Source of the DNA: Microvirga aerilata
GTDB taxonomy: Bacteria > Pseudomonadota > Alphaproteobacteria > Rhizobiales > Beijerinckiaceae
Length of the DNA stretch: 64,000 nucleotides
Direction: 5' to 3'
NCBI RefSeq assembly: GCF_016743775.1
Contig: NZ_JAEQMY010000013.1
Coordinates: 62,001-126,000 of the forward strand
This document shows, piece by piece, positions 26,829-36,204 of the stretch (positions within the stretch are counted from its first letter, which is position 1; every line of letters starts with the position of its first letter). The notes under the pieces are model-generated. The model saw only the letters and a program-made list of their open reading frames with translations, ran no database searches and had not been told where the DNA came from. The position numbers and the translations under genes are program-made.

Positions 26829-28007
26829 TTAGTTCGTTGCCGTGCATTCCTTGGCATAGGCATCCGTGTAGTCGTCGAACACCTTTTCGGCGATCTCCGT
26901 CTGGAGCTTGCCGTCGGAACGCTTGGCGGCCTTTACCAGGTAGAAGTCCTGGACCGGGAAGCCGTTTGCACCGAACTTGAAGTCGCCGCGCAGGGACTTG
27001 AACTCGGCCTTCTTGATTGCAGCCCGCACAGCTTCCTTGTCATCGGTCTTTCCGCCGGTTGCCTTGAGGGCGGCGTCGATCAGCAGGGCCGCATCATAGG
27101 CATGCATGGCGTAGGATGCCGGAACCGCATTGTAGGCGGCCTCGTAGGCTGCAACGAACTTCTTGTTCTCCGGGGTATCCATGTTGGGCGCCCAGTTCGA
27201 TCCGCTGAGCATGCCGATGGCCGCGTCCTGCTGCGCGGGCAGGTTCGTCTCGTCTACCGTAAAGGCGGAGAGGAATGGGATGCGATCGGCAAGGCCTGCC
27301 GCGCGATATTGCTTGACCAGGTTCACGCCCATGCCGCCCGGCATGAAGGTGAACATCGCATCCGGCTGCATGGAGGCGATCTTGGCGAGCTCGGACTGGA
27401 AGTCGAGCGTGTTCAAGGGAGTGTAGGACTCCTCCACGATCTCGCCCTTGTAGTGGCGCTTGAAGCCGGCGAGCGCATCCTTGCCGGCCTGATAGTTCGG
27501 CGCGAGCAGATAGACTTTCTTGTAGCCGCGATCCTGCGCCACCTTGCCGAGAACCTCATGGTTCTGGTCGTTCTGGTAGGAGGTTGCGAAGAAATAGGGA
27601 TTGCAGCTCTTGCCGGCGAGGTTGGAGGGGCCGGCGTTCACGCTGATGTAGAAGGTCTTCGCATCGACGATCGGCTTGTGGGTGGCGACCGCCACGTTCG
27701 AGAAGATCGGCCCGACGACGAAGTCGACCTTGTCGCGCTCCAGGAGGCCCTTGACCTTGGTCACAGCCACATCCGGTTTCAGTTCGTCATCGACGACGAT
27801 CACCTCGACGTCGCGTCCACCGAGCTTGCCGCCGAGATCCTTGACGGCGAGCTGAAAGCCGTCCCGGGCATGCTGGCCGAGCACGGCCGAGGGGCCGGAA
27901 AGGGTCAGGAGCAGGCCGACCTTCAGCTTCTCCTGCGCCAGGGCTGGCGCCGCAGCCAGGCCAAAGGCCGCCGCAAGGCCGAGGGTTTTGATCGTTGCAT
28001 TCATCAT
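26829..28007 (-). CDS. livK: ABC transporter substrate-binding protein (LivK-like), left importer
   Basis: 392 residues with a cleavable signal (ATIKTLGLAAAFGLAAAPALAQ) and a type I periplasmic binding fold beginning EKLKVGLLLTLSGPSAVLG. GGGAGACC precedes ATGATG at 28007. Members in this branch bind amino acids, amides or aromatic acids; the divergent aryl-CoA ligase suggests an aromatic substrate such as an aminobenzoate, but the pocket cannot be read from sequence. First gene of livKHMGF-hydrolase. Confidence 0.88.
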   Translation of the reverse strand: MMNATIKTLGLAAAFGLAAAPALAQEKLKVGLLLTLSGPSAVLGQHARDGFQLAVKDLGGKLGGRDVEVIVVDDELKPDVAVTKVKGLLERDKVDFVVGPIFSNVAVATHKPIVDAKTFYISVNAGPSNLAGKSCNPYFFATSYQNDQNHEVLGKVAQDRGYKKVYLLAPNYQAGKDALAGFKRHYKGEIVEESYTPLNTLDFQSELAKIASMQPDAMFTFMPGGMGVNLVKQYRAAGLADRIPFLSAFTVDETNLPAQQDAAIGMLSGSNWAPNMDTPENKKFVAAYEAAYNAVPASYAMHAYDAALLIDAALKATGGKTDDKEAVRAAIKKAEFKSLRGDFKFGANGFPVQDFYLVKAAKRSDGKLQTEIAEKVFDDYTDAYAKECTATN

Positions 28008-28185
28008 GGTCTCCCGAGTGGCTGTTCCCTGCGCACTTTGCCGTGCTGCGTGATTGTTCCTGGCGGGACTTGAGGCGCCTCGCCGGGAAAGGCGGCATAC
28101 TCTGCCGCAAAAAAATTCTGCCGAATACTCCCTTTGTTGGAGCTTGCCCGGCGGCGTCCCCAATCTTTGGGATTGCCAAGGATTG

Positions 28186-28205
28186 TTTTAAGATTAAAAT
28201 ATTTT
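28186..28205. promoter_or_regulatory. Putative MarR operator 1 (livK / CoA-ligase divergent region)
   Basis: TTTTAA-GA-TTAAAA (28186-28199) is a perfect 6-bp inverted repeat, followed by TATTTTC. A near-identical element, with the same following bases, occurs at 30027 before the monooxygenase gene. The element lies in the 327-bp divergent region 28008-28334, which carries no gene. A MarR protein is encoded in the same cluster (33214). Confidence 0.65.
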
Positions 28206-28334
28206 CCAGGTTCTTCAAGCGGAATGTTTCGCAGGGGAAAACAGGCGGAACGACAGGCGCGTGACCGGCGAAATCCAGGCCGGGATGCACGACGCGGAGT
28301 TCTTTTGCTGAACCAAAGAACAGAGGAGCGGACG

Positions 28335-29996
28335 ATGGCGGACACGGCTCATGTGGATAGCTTCGCAAGGGATAACCTGCCGCCCCAGGATCAATGGCCG
28401 GCTTTCCTGTTCACGCGCCCGGAGCTGCAGTATCCCGAACGCCTCAACTGCGCCGTGGCGTTTCTCGACCGGTGGGTTGATGAGGGAAGGGGCGATGAGC
28501 CCTGCCTGATCAGCCCGGCCGAGACGCTCACCTACCGCGAGCTCCAGGATCGCGTGAATCGAATCTGCAATGTGCTGGTTCACAAGCTTGGTTTCGTGCC
28601 CGGCAATCGCGTTCTTCTGCGCTCCGCCAACAATCCCATGATGGTGGCCGCTTACCTGGCGGTGCTGAAGGCCGGCGGCGTGGTCGTCGCCACCATGCCT
28701 CTGCTGCGTGCCAGGGAAATCGCGTATCCCCTGACGAAGGCAAAGATCACGATTGCGCTTTGCGATCACCGTCTGGCCGAGGAACTGGAGCGCGCGAAGG
28801 CAATAGCGCCGGATCTGCGGCATGTGGTGTACTGGGGATCGGGCAAGCCCAACAGTCTGGAGGCACTGATCGCCGAAGCCTCGCCGGAATTCGCAGCCGT
28901 CGACACGGCGGCAGACGATGTCTGCCTCATCGGCTTTACCTCGGGCACGACAGGCGAGCCGAAAGGCACCATGCATTTTCACCGTGACATGCTGGCGATC
29001 TGCGATGCCTATGCGGGGAATGTGCTGCGGCCCGAGGCGAGCGATCGCTTCATCGGCTCGCCGCCCCTGGCCTTCACCTTCGGCCTCGGCGGGATCGTGC
29101 TGTTTCCCATGAGGGTCGGCGCCTCAACCGTTCTGCTGGAGAAGGCCGGCCCCGACGATCTTCTGCCGGCGATCATGCAGTACAAGGCCACGGTCTGCTT
29201 CACGGCGCCGACGGCCTACAGGGCGATGCTGGCGAAGCTCGACGGTTACGACATCTCGAGCTTGCGCAAATGCGTCTCGGCCGGCGAGCCCCTGCCGAAG
29301 GGCACATTCGAGGCTTGGAAGGCCGCCACGAACATCAAGCTCATGGATGGCATCGGCGCAACCGAGATGCTGCACATCTTCATCGCCGCACGGGAGGACG
29401 AGATCCGGCCCGGTGCCACGGGCAAGCCCGTTCCGGGTTATGAGGCGCGGGTGGTGGACGATGAGGGGCGGACCCTGCCTCCCGGCAGCATCGGCCGCTT
29501 GGCGGTCCGCGGGCCGACCGGGTGCCGCTACCTGGCCGATGAGCGGCAGCGCAAATATGTGGAAGATGGCTGGAATATCACCGGTGATACCTACCTCATG
29601 GATGAGGAAGGATATTTCTGGTACCAGGCCCGCTCCGACGACATGATCATCTCCTCGGGCTACAACATCGCCGGCCCCGAGGTGGAGGCGGCGCTCCTGA
29701 CCCACCCGGCCGTCGCGGAATGCGGGGTGGTCGGGGCTCCCGACGACGAACGGGGCGCGGTCGTCAAGGCCTATGTGGTCCTGCGCCCGGGCCATGAGCC
29801 GGGCACGGAGCTGACGAAGGCTCTTCAGGACCATGTGAAGGCGGAGATCGCTCCCTATAAATATCCGCGCATCATCGAATATGCCGATGCCCTGCCGCGC
29901 ACCCAGACCGGCAAGCTCCAGCGGTTTGCGCTGCGCCGCATCGCCCAGGAGGAGCGGAGCCAAGCGGGCGCGGCCGGGGTCCGGGAGGCGGTTTGA
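28335..29996 (+). CDS. Aryl-CoA ligase (2-aminobenzoate/benzoate-CoA ligase family)
   Basis: 553-residue adenylate-forming enzyme that would activate an aromatic acid to its CoA thioester with ATP. Motifs: P-loop FTSGTTGEPKGTMH, 'LMDGIGATEMLHIF', hinge 'ARSDDMIISSGYNIAGPEVE' and the C-terminal catalytic Lys in RTQTGKLQR. The GATEMLHIF segment and overall architecture match benzoate/2-aminobenzoate-CoA ligases. AGAGGAGCG precedes the ATG. The following gene strongly favours 2-aminobenzoate (or salicylate) over benzoate as substrate. Regulated from the shared operator at 28186. Confidence 0.88.
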   Translation: MADTAHVDSFARDNLPPQDQWPAFLFTRPELQYPERLNCAVAFLDRWVDEGRGDEPCLISPAETLTYRELQDRVNRICNVLVHKLGFVPGNRVLLRSANNPMMVAAYLAVLKAGGVVVATMPLLRAREIAYPLTKAKITIALCDHRLAEELERAKAIAPDLRHVVYWGSGKPNSLEALIAEASPEFAAVDTAADDVCLIGFTSGTTGEPKGTMHFHRDMLAICDAYAGNVLRPEASDRFIGSPPLAFTFGLGGIVLFPMRVGASTVLLEKAGPDDLLPAIMQYKATVCFTAPTAYRAMLAKLDGYDISSLRKCVSAGEPLPKGTFEAWKAATNIKLMDGIGATEMLHIFIAAREDEIRPGATGKPVPGYEARVVDDEGRTLPPGSIGRLAVRGPTGCRYLADERQRKYVEDGWNITGDTYLMDEEGYFWYQARSDDMIISSGYNIAGPEVEAALLTHPAVAECGVVGAPDDERGAVVKAYVVLRPGHEPGTELTKALQDHVKAEIAPYKYPRIIEYADALPRTQTGKLQRFALRRIAQEERSQAGAAGVREAV

Positions 29997-30026
29997 CCGC
30001 GGTCGTACGGCTTGAACAAAAATTAC

Positions 30027-30045
30027 TTTAAGCTTAAAATATATT
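30027..30045. promoter_or_regulatory. Putative MarR operator 2 (before the monooxygenase gene)
   Basis: TTTAAGCTTAAA (30027-30038) is a perfect palindrome and is followed by ATATATTC. Aligned with the element at 28186 it reads TTTAAG-A/C-TTAAAATAT-T/A-TTC, one difference in the palindrome and one in the flank. It lies 31 bp after the ligase stop and about 50 bp before the next start, so the second half of the cluster has its own regulated promoter. Confidence 0.65.
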
Positions 30046-30088
30046 CATCCAGCCTCTCAGGGAGGCAGGCCTCTCAGGTAAGGTAGTC

Positions 30089-32443
30089 ATGAAAACGGCG
30101 ATCATCGGCGGCGGCCCTGCGGGACTCTATTTCGCGATCCTGCTGAAGAAGCTCAGGCCCGAATCGGACATCACGGTCTATGAGCGCAACCGCGCCGACG
30201 ACACGTTCGGCTTCGGTGTCGTGTTCTCCGATGCGACCCTGGACAATTTCGAGAAATACGACCTCCCGAGCTATCAGCGGATCACGCGCGAGTTCGCCTA
30301 TTGGGACGACATCGCGATCCATTTCAGGGGAACGGAGCACCGGATCGGCGGCAACGGATTCTGCGGCTGCTCGCGCCGGACGCTGCTCATGATTCTCCAG
30401 GACCGGGCGGAGGAACTCGGCGTCCGGCTGCGCTACGACGTCGATGTGGACGACGAGAGCCTGTTTGCCGATGCCGACCTCGTGGTCGTGGCCGACGGCA
30501 TCAACAGCCGCTTCCGGGACCGCTATGCGGAGCACTTCCAGCCGGAGGTGGATCTGCGCCCCAACAAGTTCGCCTGGATGGGTTCCACCAAGCCGCTCGA
30601 CGCCTTCACGTTCATCTTCCAGGAAACCGAGTGGGGGCCGTTCATCGCCCATGCCTACCAGTATGAGGCGAACCGCTCCACCTGGGTGTTCGAGACGGAT
30701 CCGGAAACCTTCGAGCGGGCGGGGCTGAACCACAAGAGCGAGGCCGAGTCGGCAGCGCTCATGGAGGGGATCTTCGGCTGGTTCCTCGGCGGGCATCGCA
30801 TCCTCACCAACCGCTCGATCTGGCGCAACTTCCCGATGATCCGGAGCAAGCGCTGGGTGATGGGCAACAAGGTGCTCCTGGGCGACGCCAAGGCCTCGGC
30901 GCATTTCTCCATCGGCTCCGGCACGAAGCTCGCCATGGAGGATGCCATCGCGCTCTACGAGGCCATCCGCCGCGATGGGACGGTCGAGGGCGCGTTGTCC
31001 CTCTACGAGACCGGACGGCGCGAGGAGGTGGAGAAGACCCAGCATGCGGCGGACGTGTCGCTCGTGTGGTTCGAGCACGTGGCCCGCTTCTGGGACTTCG
31101 ACCCGGTGCAGTTCGCCTTCGGCGTCATGACCCGCGCCAAGGCCATCACGTACGACAACCTGCGCCTGCGCGCGCCCGACTTCGTGGCTGCGGTGGACCG
31201 CACCTTCGCCCGTCAGGTGAGACAGCAGGGGTTCGACGTCTCAGTCGAGATCCCGAGCGCGCCCATGTTCCAGCCCTTCCGCCTGCGGGAAATGGAGATC
31301 GCCAATCGGGTCGTGGTGTCGCCGATGGACATGTACTCGGCCAAGGACGGGGTGCCGAACGATTTCCATCTCGTCCATTACGGCGCGCGCGCCACCGGCG
31401 GAGCCGGGCTGGTTTTCACCGAGATGACATGCGTGTCGCCGGAGGCCCGCATCACCCTGGGCTGCACCGGCCTGTGGAACGACGAGCAGGAGGCCGCCTG
31501 GAAGCGGATCGTCAGTTTCATTCATGCCAATTCGGGCTCGAAGTTCTGCCTGCAGCTCGGCCATTCCGGCCGAAAGGGCGCCACCAAGCTGATGTGGGAG
31601 GGCATCGACCGGCCCCTGGAGGAGGGCGCCTGGGACATCTGCTCCGCCTCGCCCATCCCGTACTTCCCCGACAGCAAGGTTCCGCGCGAGGCAACGCGCG
31701 AGGATATGGAGCTGATCAAGGCGCAGTTCGTCGATGCGGCCAAGCGCGGCGAGCGCGCCGGCTTCGACATGCTCGAACTGCACTGCGCCCACGGCTACCT
31801 GCTTGCGAGCTTCATTTCCCCGCTCACGAACCGGCGCACGGACCAGTATGGCGGCTCGCTTGAGAACCGGCTGCGGTTTCCGCTGGAGGTGTTTGACGCC
31901 ATGCGCGAGGCCTGGCCCGCGCACAAGCCCATGTCGGTGCGCATCTCCGCGACCGACTGGGCCGAAGGCGGCATCACCGGCGAAGAGGCGGTGGAGATCG
32001 CGCGCGCCTTTGCGGAGCACGGGGTCGATCTCGTCGACGTGTCGACCGGGCAGACCGTGCGGGAGGCGCGGCCGATCTACGGGCGCATGTTCCAGACGCC
32101 GTTCTCGGACCAGGTGCGCAACGAAGCGCGGGTCGCCACCATGTGCGTCGGAAACATCACGGCGGCCGATCAGGTGAACACGATCCTTGCCGCGGGCCGT
32201 GCCGATCTCGTGGCGCTCGGACGCCCGCATCTGGTCGATCCGTTCTTCACCATGAAGGCCGCGGCCTGGTATGGGGCGAAGGATATTCACTGCCCGCCGC
32301 AATATCTCGCCGGCAAGGACCAGATCTTCCGCAACGCGGTGCGCGACCGGCAGGATCTCGAAGACCTCAAGGTGAAGGCCAAGCCCAAGACCCGGGCCGA
32401 GCTGAAGATGGAGGCCGGCGAGAAGCCTCTCGCGGCGGAATGA
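30089..32443 (+). CDS. Bifunctional anthraniloyl-CoA monooxygenase/reductase (salicylyl-CoA 5-hydroxylase type)
   Basis: 784-residue two-domain flavoenzyme. Residues 1-385 are a class A FAD monooxygenase (GGGPAG at 7-12, '[25 protein letters not shown]' FAD loop). From about 390 ([20 protein letters not shown]) to 760 is an old-yellow-enzyme NADH:flavin oxidoreductase with '[10 protein letters not shown]', '[19 protein letters not shown]' and '[12 protein letters not shown]'. This architecture is specific to 2-aminobenzoyl-CoA monooxygenase/reductase of the Azoarcus route and to salicylyl-CoA 5-hydroxylase. It hydroxylates and then reduces the ring of the CoA ester. AGGTAAGGT precedes the start. 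Confidence 0.92.
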   Translation: MKTAIIGGGPAGLYFAILLKKLRPESDITVYERNRADDTFGFGVVFSDATLDNFEKYDLPSYQRITREFAYWDDIAIHFRGTEHRIGGNGFCGCSRRTLLMILQDRAEELGVRLRYDVDVDDESLFADADLVVVADGINSRFRDRYAEHFQPEVDLRPNKFAWMGSTKPLDAFTFIFQETEWGPFIAHAYQYEANRSTWVFETDPETFERAGLNHKSEAESAALMEGIFGWFLGGHRILTNRSIWRNFPMIRSKRWVMGNKVLLGDAKASAHFSIGSGTKLAMEDAIALYEAIRRDGTVEGALSLYETGRREEVEKTQHAADVSLVWFEHVARFWDFDPVQFAFGVMTRAKAITYDNLRLRAPDFVAAVDRTFARQVRQQGFDVSVEIPSAPMFQPFRLREMEIANRVVVSPMDMYSAKDGVPNDFHLVHYGARATGGAGLVFTEMTCVSPEARITLGCTGLWNDEQEAAWKRIVSFIHANSGSKFCLQLGHSGRKGATKLMWEGIDRPLEEGAWDICSASPIPYFPDSKVPREATREDMELIKAQFVDAAKRGERAGFDMLELHCAHGYLLASFISPLTNRRTDQYGGSLENRLRFPLEVFDAMREAWPAHKPMSVRISATDWAEGGITGEEAVEIARAFAEHGVDLVDVSTGQTVREARPIYGRMFQTPFSDQVRNEARVATMCVGNITAADQVNTILAAGRADLVALGRPHLVDPFFTMKAAAWYGAKDIHCPPQYLAGKDQIFRNAVRDRQDLEDLKVKAKPKTRAELKMEAGEKPLAAE

Positions 32444-32444
32444 C

Positions 32445-33212
32445 ATGACCATGACAACTCTCAAGGGGCGGCACGCGCTGGTCACGGGCGGCGGCCGGGG
32501 CATCGGGCGGGCCGTCGCGGCGCGTCTGGTAGAGGCGGGCGCGACCGTCACGGTCCTCGGGCGCAGTCCTGCAAGCCTGGAACAGGCCATCGTGGAGGGT
32601 GACGCCCATGCGGCCGCCGTGGCCGACGTCACGGATCATCGTGCCGTGCAGGCGGCCGTTCAGGAGGCTGTCGGCCGGTATGGGCCTATCGACCTGATGG
32701 TTGCCAATGCGGGAGCCGCCGCCTCGGCGCCCTTCATGAAATCCGGGCCCGAGGTCTTCCGGCAGATGCTGGACGTGAATCTCCTCGGCGTCACCAACAT
32801 GGCGCAGGCCGTGCTGGGCTCCATGACGGAGCGGGGGTTCGGACGCATCGTCGCCGTGGCCTCGACCGCAGGGCTCAAGGGCTATCCCTATGTGAGCGCC
32901 TATTGCGCCGCCAAGCATGCGGTCATCGGCTTCACGCGCGCCCTGGCCCTGGAGACGGCAAAGACCGGCGTCACCGTCAATGCGGTCTGCCCGGGTTTCA
33001 CGGATACCGACCTTGTGGCAGAGAGCCTCGAACGGATCATGGCCAAGACGGGCCGAACGCGCGACGAGGCGCTGGGCGAACTCGTGAAGCACAACCCGCA
33101 GGGACGGCTCATCGACCCGTCGGAGATTGCGGACGCGGTGCTCTGGCTCTGTGGCGAGGGAGCGCGCTCGGTGACGGGCCAGGCCATCGTGGTGGCCGGT
33201 GGAGAAATTTAG
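32445..33212 (+). CDS. SDR-family dehydrogenase (3-hydroxyacyl-CoA dehydrogenase-like)
   Basis: 255-residue short-chain dehydrogenase beginning one base after the monooxygenase stop. Rossmann motif TGGGRGIG, NAG in 'MVANAGAAASAPF', catalytic Ser in AVASTAGLKG and YCAAK (Tyr-x-x-x-Lys). Probably oxidises a hydroxyacyl-CoA intermediate of the alicyclic ring degradation. Its 3' end runs up to the MarR gene. Confidence 0.88.
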   Translation: MTMTTLKGRHALVTGGGRGIGRAVAARLVEAGATVTVLGRSPASLEQAIVEGDAHAAAVADVTDHRAVQAAVQEAVGRYGPIDLMVANAGAAASAPFMKSGPEVFRQMLDVNLLGVTNMAQAVLGSMTERGFGRIVAVASTAGLKGYPYVSAYCAAKHAVIGFTRALALETAKTGVTVNAVCPGFTDTDLVAESLERIMAKTGRTRDEALGELVKHNPQGRLIDPSEIADAVLWLCGEGARSVTGQAIVVAGGEI

Positions 33213-33213
33213 G

Positions 33214-33723
33214 ATGGACGACCAGAGCATTCCGCTCGACGCCGAGACGAAGGCCGTCGAGATGCCGGAGGATCACCGGGAGGAGCTGCGCCTCTGGCTG
33301 CGGCTTCTCACCTGCTCCACCCTGATCGAAGGGGAGGTGCGCCGCCGCCTGCGGGAGCGCTTCGACGTCACGCTGCCCCGGTTCGACCTGATGGCCCAGC
33401 TCGACAAGGCCCCGGAGGGCATGACCCTGTCGGACCTGTCCAAGCGCATGATGGTGTCGAACGGCAATCTCACCGGGCTCGTCGACCGTCTCGTCACCTC
33501 CGGCCATGTGGACCGCTCCGTGTCGCCCCTGGACCGGCGGGCGATGGTGATCAGGCTGACGGAGAGCGGCCGCGCCGAGTTTCGCGCCATCGCGGCGGAG
33601 CATGAGCTCTGGATCGCCGACCTGTTCAGCGATCTCACGAGCAAGGACCGGGCCGACCTCATGCGCCTTCTCGGCAAGACCAAGCTTTCGGCACGCAACA
33701 CCATCATGGGAGAAGGCCAGTGA
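33214..33723 (+). CDS. MarR-family transcriptional regulator
   Basis: 169-residue winged-helix regulator; helix-turn-helix around '[30 protein letters not shown]' and wing '[20 protein letters not shown]'. Start ATG 33214 has GGAG nine bases upstream; a GTG at 33199 would overlap the SDR gene. It sits inside the catabolic operon, so it is probably autoregulated, and MarR proteins in aryl-CoA pathways usually release DNA on binding the CoA thioester. Candidate sites are the palindromes at 28186 and 30027. Confidence 0.92.
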   Translation: MDDQSIPLDAETKAVEMPEDHREELRLWLRLLTCSTLIEGEVRRRLRERFDVTLPRFDLMAQLDKAPEGMTLSDLSKRMMVSNGNLTGLVDRLVTSGHVDRSVSPLDRRAMVIRLTESGRAEFRAIAAEHELWIADLFSDLTSKDRADLMRLLGKTKLSARNTIMGEGQ

Positions 33724-34556
33724 GGCAGTTCGCCAATTCCGTCACGCTGCCGCTGCAGGGCTATGAGCCGCAGCACTTCCGTCTGTCGGTGGAGGGGCCT
33801 GTTGCGACGGTGACCCTCAATCGCCCGGAGAAGAAGAACCCGCTCACCTTCGAAAGCTACCGCGAGCTGACGGACTTCTTCCACGCCTGCGCCAAGGACG
33901 ACGCCGTCAAGGCCATCGTCATCGTGGGCGCCGGGGGCAACTTCTCGTCGGGCGGCGACGTGTTCGAGATCATCGGCCCCCTGGTGGAGATGGACACGAA
34001 GGGCCTGACCGCCTTCACCCGCATGACGGGCGAGCTGGTGAAGGCCATGCGGGCCGCGCCGCAGCCGATCGTGGCCGCCGTCGAAGGCATCTGCGCGGGC
34101 GCGGGCGCCATCATCGCCATGGCGTCCGACATCCGCCTTGCGGCACCCGGCGCCAAGGTGGCGTTCCTGTTCAACAAGGTCGGCCTGGCGGGCTGCGATA
34201 TGGGCGCCTGCGCCATTCTCCCGCGCATCATCGGCCAGGGCCGCGCCTCGGAGCTGCTCTACACCGGACGCTTCATGAGCGCCGAGGAGGGCGAGCGATG
34301 GGGCTTCTTCAGCCGCCTCGTCGGAGCCGGCGAGCTGCTGGCGGAAGCCGGAACCCTGGCGCAGGCGATCGGCACCGGACCCACCTATGCCAACACCATG
34401 ACGAAGCGCATGCTCGCGATGGAATGGGCCATGTCGGTCGAGGAGGCCATCGAGGCCGAGGCCGTGGCGCAGGCCCTGTGCATGACCACGGAGGATTTCG
34501 CCCGGGCCTACCGGGCATTCGCGGCCAAAGAGAAGCCGGTATTCCAGGGAGATTGA
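33720..34556 (+). CDS. Crotonase-family (enoyl-CoA hydratase/isomerase) protein, atypical active site
   Basis: 278 residues starting at GTG 33720, overlapping the MarR stop (GTGA). Crotonase fold with oxyanion-hole segments '[14 protein letters not shown]' and '[19 protein letters not shown]'. By alignment to rat enoyl-CoA hydratase, the two catalytic glutamates (144 and 164) are replaced (Ile131 and a hydrophobic residue near 150), while Asp160 is present in '[13 protein letters not shown]'. It is therefore unlikely to be a plain hydratase; a role in ring hydration or hydrolytic cleavage in this pathway is inferred. Confidence 0.88.
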   Translation: MRQFANSVTLPLQGYEPQHFRLSVEGPVATVTLNRPEKKNPLTFESYRELTDFFHACAKDDAVKAIVIVGAGGNFSSGGDVFEIIGPLVEMDTKGLTAFTRMTGELVKAMRAAPQPIVAAVEGICAGAGAIIAMASDIRLAAPGAKVAFLFNKVGLAGCDMGACAILPRIIGQGRASELLYTGRFMSAEEGERWGFFSRLVGAGELLAEAGTLAQAIGTGPTYANTMTKRMLAMEWAMSVEEAIEAEAVAQALCMTTEDFARAYRAFAAKEKPVFQGD

Positions 34557-34557
34557 C

Positions 34558-35754
34558 GTGATCGACGCGAGTTTCCTCTCCTGGCCCTTCTTCGAGGAAA
34601 GGCACCGGCAGTTCGCCCATGGTCTGCGTGAATGGGCGGCCTCGTCGGTCAAGCCCCTCGTCGATCATCACGACGTGGATGAATCCTGCCGCCGCCTCGT
34701 GCGGTCCTTGGGAGAAGGCGGGTGGCTCAAGGCCGTGGTGCCGCAGGCCTATGGCGGCCTCACGTCGGCCTTCGACGTGCGCACCCTGTGCCTTGCGCGC
34801 GAGACGCTGGCTTTCCAGGACGGGTTGGCGGATTTCGCCTTCGCCATGCAGGGCCTCGGCACGGGGCCGATCACCCTGTTCGGGTCCGACGCGATGAAGG
34901 CGCAGTATCTGCCGCCAGTCGCGCGCGGCGAAGCCATCGCGGCCTTCGCGCTCTCCGAGCCGGAGGCGGGTTCGGACGTTGCCGCCATGAGCACCACGGC
35001 GGTGCCGGACGGGCCGGACCACGTGAGAATCGACGGGGTGAAGACCTGGATCTCCAATGGCGGGATCGCGGATCACTACGTGGTGTTCGCGCGCTCGGGC
35101 GAAGCCCCCGGCGCGAAGGGATTGTCGGCCTATGTGGTGGATGCCGAAACGCCGGGCCTGAGCGTTGAGAACCGCATCGACGTGATCGCGCCTCATCCGC
35201 TTGCAACCTTGCGCTTCGAGGGCTGCCGCGTGCCGCTGGCACAGCGCATCGGCGGGCCGGGGGAGGGATTCAAGGTTGCCATGGCGACCCTCGACGTCTT
35301 TCGCTCGACCGTGGGGGCAGCCGCGCTCGGCCTTGCCCGGCGCGCACTCTCGGAGGCCTTGCGGCATGCATCCTCACGCAAGCTCTTCGGAGCGCCCCTT
35401 GGCGAGCTGCAGATGACGCAGGCCGCCTTGGCCGACATGGCAACCGGCGTGGACAGCTCCGCGCTCCTCGTCTATCGCGCCGCCTGGACCAAGGATCAGG
35501 GCGCGGCGCGGGTGACCCGTGAGGCCGCCATGGCCAAGATGAATGCGACGGAATCCGCCCAAGGGGTGATCGACAAGGCTGTGCAGATCTTCGGGGGACT
35601 TGGCGTCACCAAGGGCGTGAAGGTCGAGGAGCTCTATCGAGAGATCCGGGCCCTGCGCATCTATGAGGGAGCCACCGAGGTCCAGAAGATCGTGATCGCG
35701 CGCGAACTCCTGAAGATGCACGAGGCCCGTCAGCGAACGGAGGAACAGCAATGA
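34558..35754 (+). CDS. Acyl-CoA dehydrogenase
   Basis: 398-residue FAD enzyme, GTG start one base after the preceding stop. Features: '[19 protein letters not shown]', '[19 protein letters not shown]', '[22 protein letters not shown]' and the catalytic-base region '[20 protein letters not shown]' with Glu in the usual EGATE position. It would dehydrogenate a saturated ring- or chain-acyl-CoA in the lower part of the pathway. Its stop overlaps the next ATG. Confidence 0.91.
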   Translation: MIDASFLSWPFFEERHRQFAHGLREWAASSVKPLVDHHDVDESCRRLVRSLGEGGWLKAVVPQAYGGLTSAFDVRTLCLARETLAFQDGLADFAFAMQGLGTGPITLFGSDAMKAQYLPPVARGEAIAAFALSEPEAGSDVAAMSTTAVPDGPDHVRIDGVKTWISNGGIADHYVVFARSGEAPGAKGLSAYVVDAETPGLSVENRIDVIAPHPLATLRFEGCRVPLAQRIGGPGEGFKVAMATLDVFRSTVGAAALGLARRALSEALRHASSRKLFGAPLGELQMTQAALADMATGVDSSALLVYRAAWTKDQGAARVTREAAMAKMNATESAQGVIDKAVQIFGGLGVTKGVKVEELYREIRALRIYEGATEVQKIVIARELLKMHEARQRTEEQQ

Positions 35755-36194
35755 CAGCCGCTCTAGGGGGCACGCCCATGCCCGGTCTCGACGACGGGCC
35801 TGAAGTGCTCAATCCGAAGCATTGGCCCGTCCCCAAGGGCTATGCCAACGGCATGATGGGCGAGGGCAGGGTTCTTGTCACCGGCGGGATCGTCGGCTGG
35901 GATGAGACGGGCGCTTTCGCCGACGGCTTCGTGGCGCAGGCCCGCCAGGTTCTCGAGAACATTCGGGCCATTCTGGCGGAGGGGGGAGCCGAGCCCCGGC
36001 ACCTCGTGCGCCTGACCTGGTACGTGGTCGATATCGAGGAGTACTTGGCCAATCTGCGCGAGTTGGGCCGCGCCTACCGGGAGGTGTTCGGCACCCATTA
36101 TCCGGCGATGGCGCTCGTTCAGGTGGTGCGCCTCGTGGAGAAGGCCGCCCGGCTCGAGATCGAGGCGACTGCCATCGTTCCAGCCGCGCGGTAG
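35751..36194 (+). CDS. RidA/YjgF/UK114-family protein lacking the catalytic Arg
   Basis: 147-residue Rid-superfamily protein, last gene of the catabolic operon. The family core is clear ([41 protein letters not shown]). RidA imine deaminases have Arg105 in a 'PAR' motif; here it reads YPAMALVQV with Met120, so this is a Rid4-7-type member and may not be an imine deaminase. Its context suggests a role on an enamine/imine or acyl intermediate of aminobenzoate breakdown. Confidence 0.88.
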   Translation: MTAALGGTPMPGLDDGPEVLNPKHWPVPKGYANGMMGEGRVLVTGGIVGWDETGAFADGFVAQARQVLENIRAILAEGGAEPRHLVRLTWYVVDIEEYLANLRELGRAYREVFGTHYPAMALVQVVRLVEKAARLEIEATAIVPAAR

Positions 36195-36204
36195 AGGCAT
36201 CTCC

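Noticed and set aside
25476-28073. Long plus-strand open frames opposite livM, livH and livK
   Set aside because: They mirror well-supported genes on the other strand in high-GC DNA, have Asp/His/Gly/Arg-rich composition and no recognisable domain.
28008-28334. A gene in the livK/ligase intergenic region
   Set aside because: The frames here are upstream extensions of livK and the ligase with atypical composition; the region contains the operator and divergent promoters.
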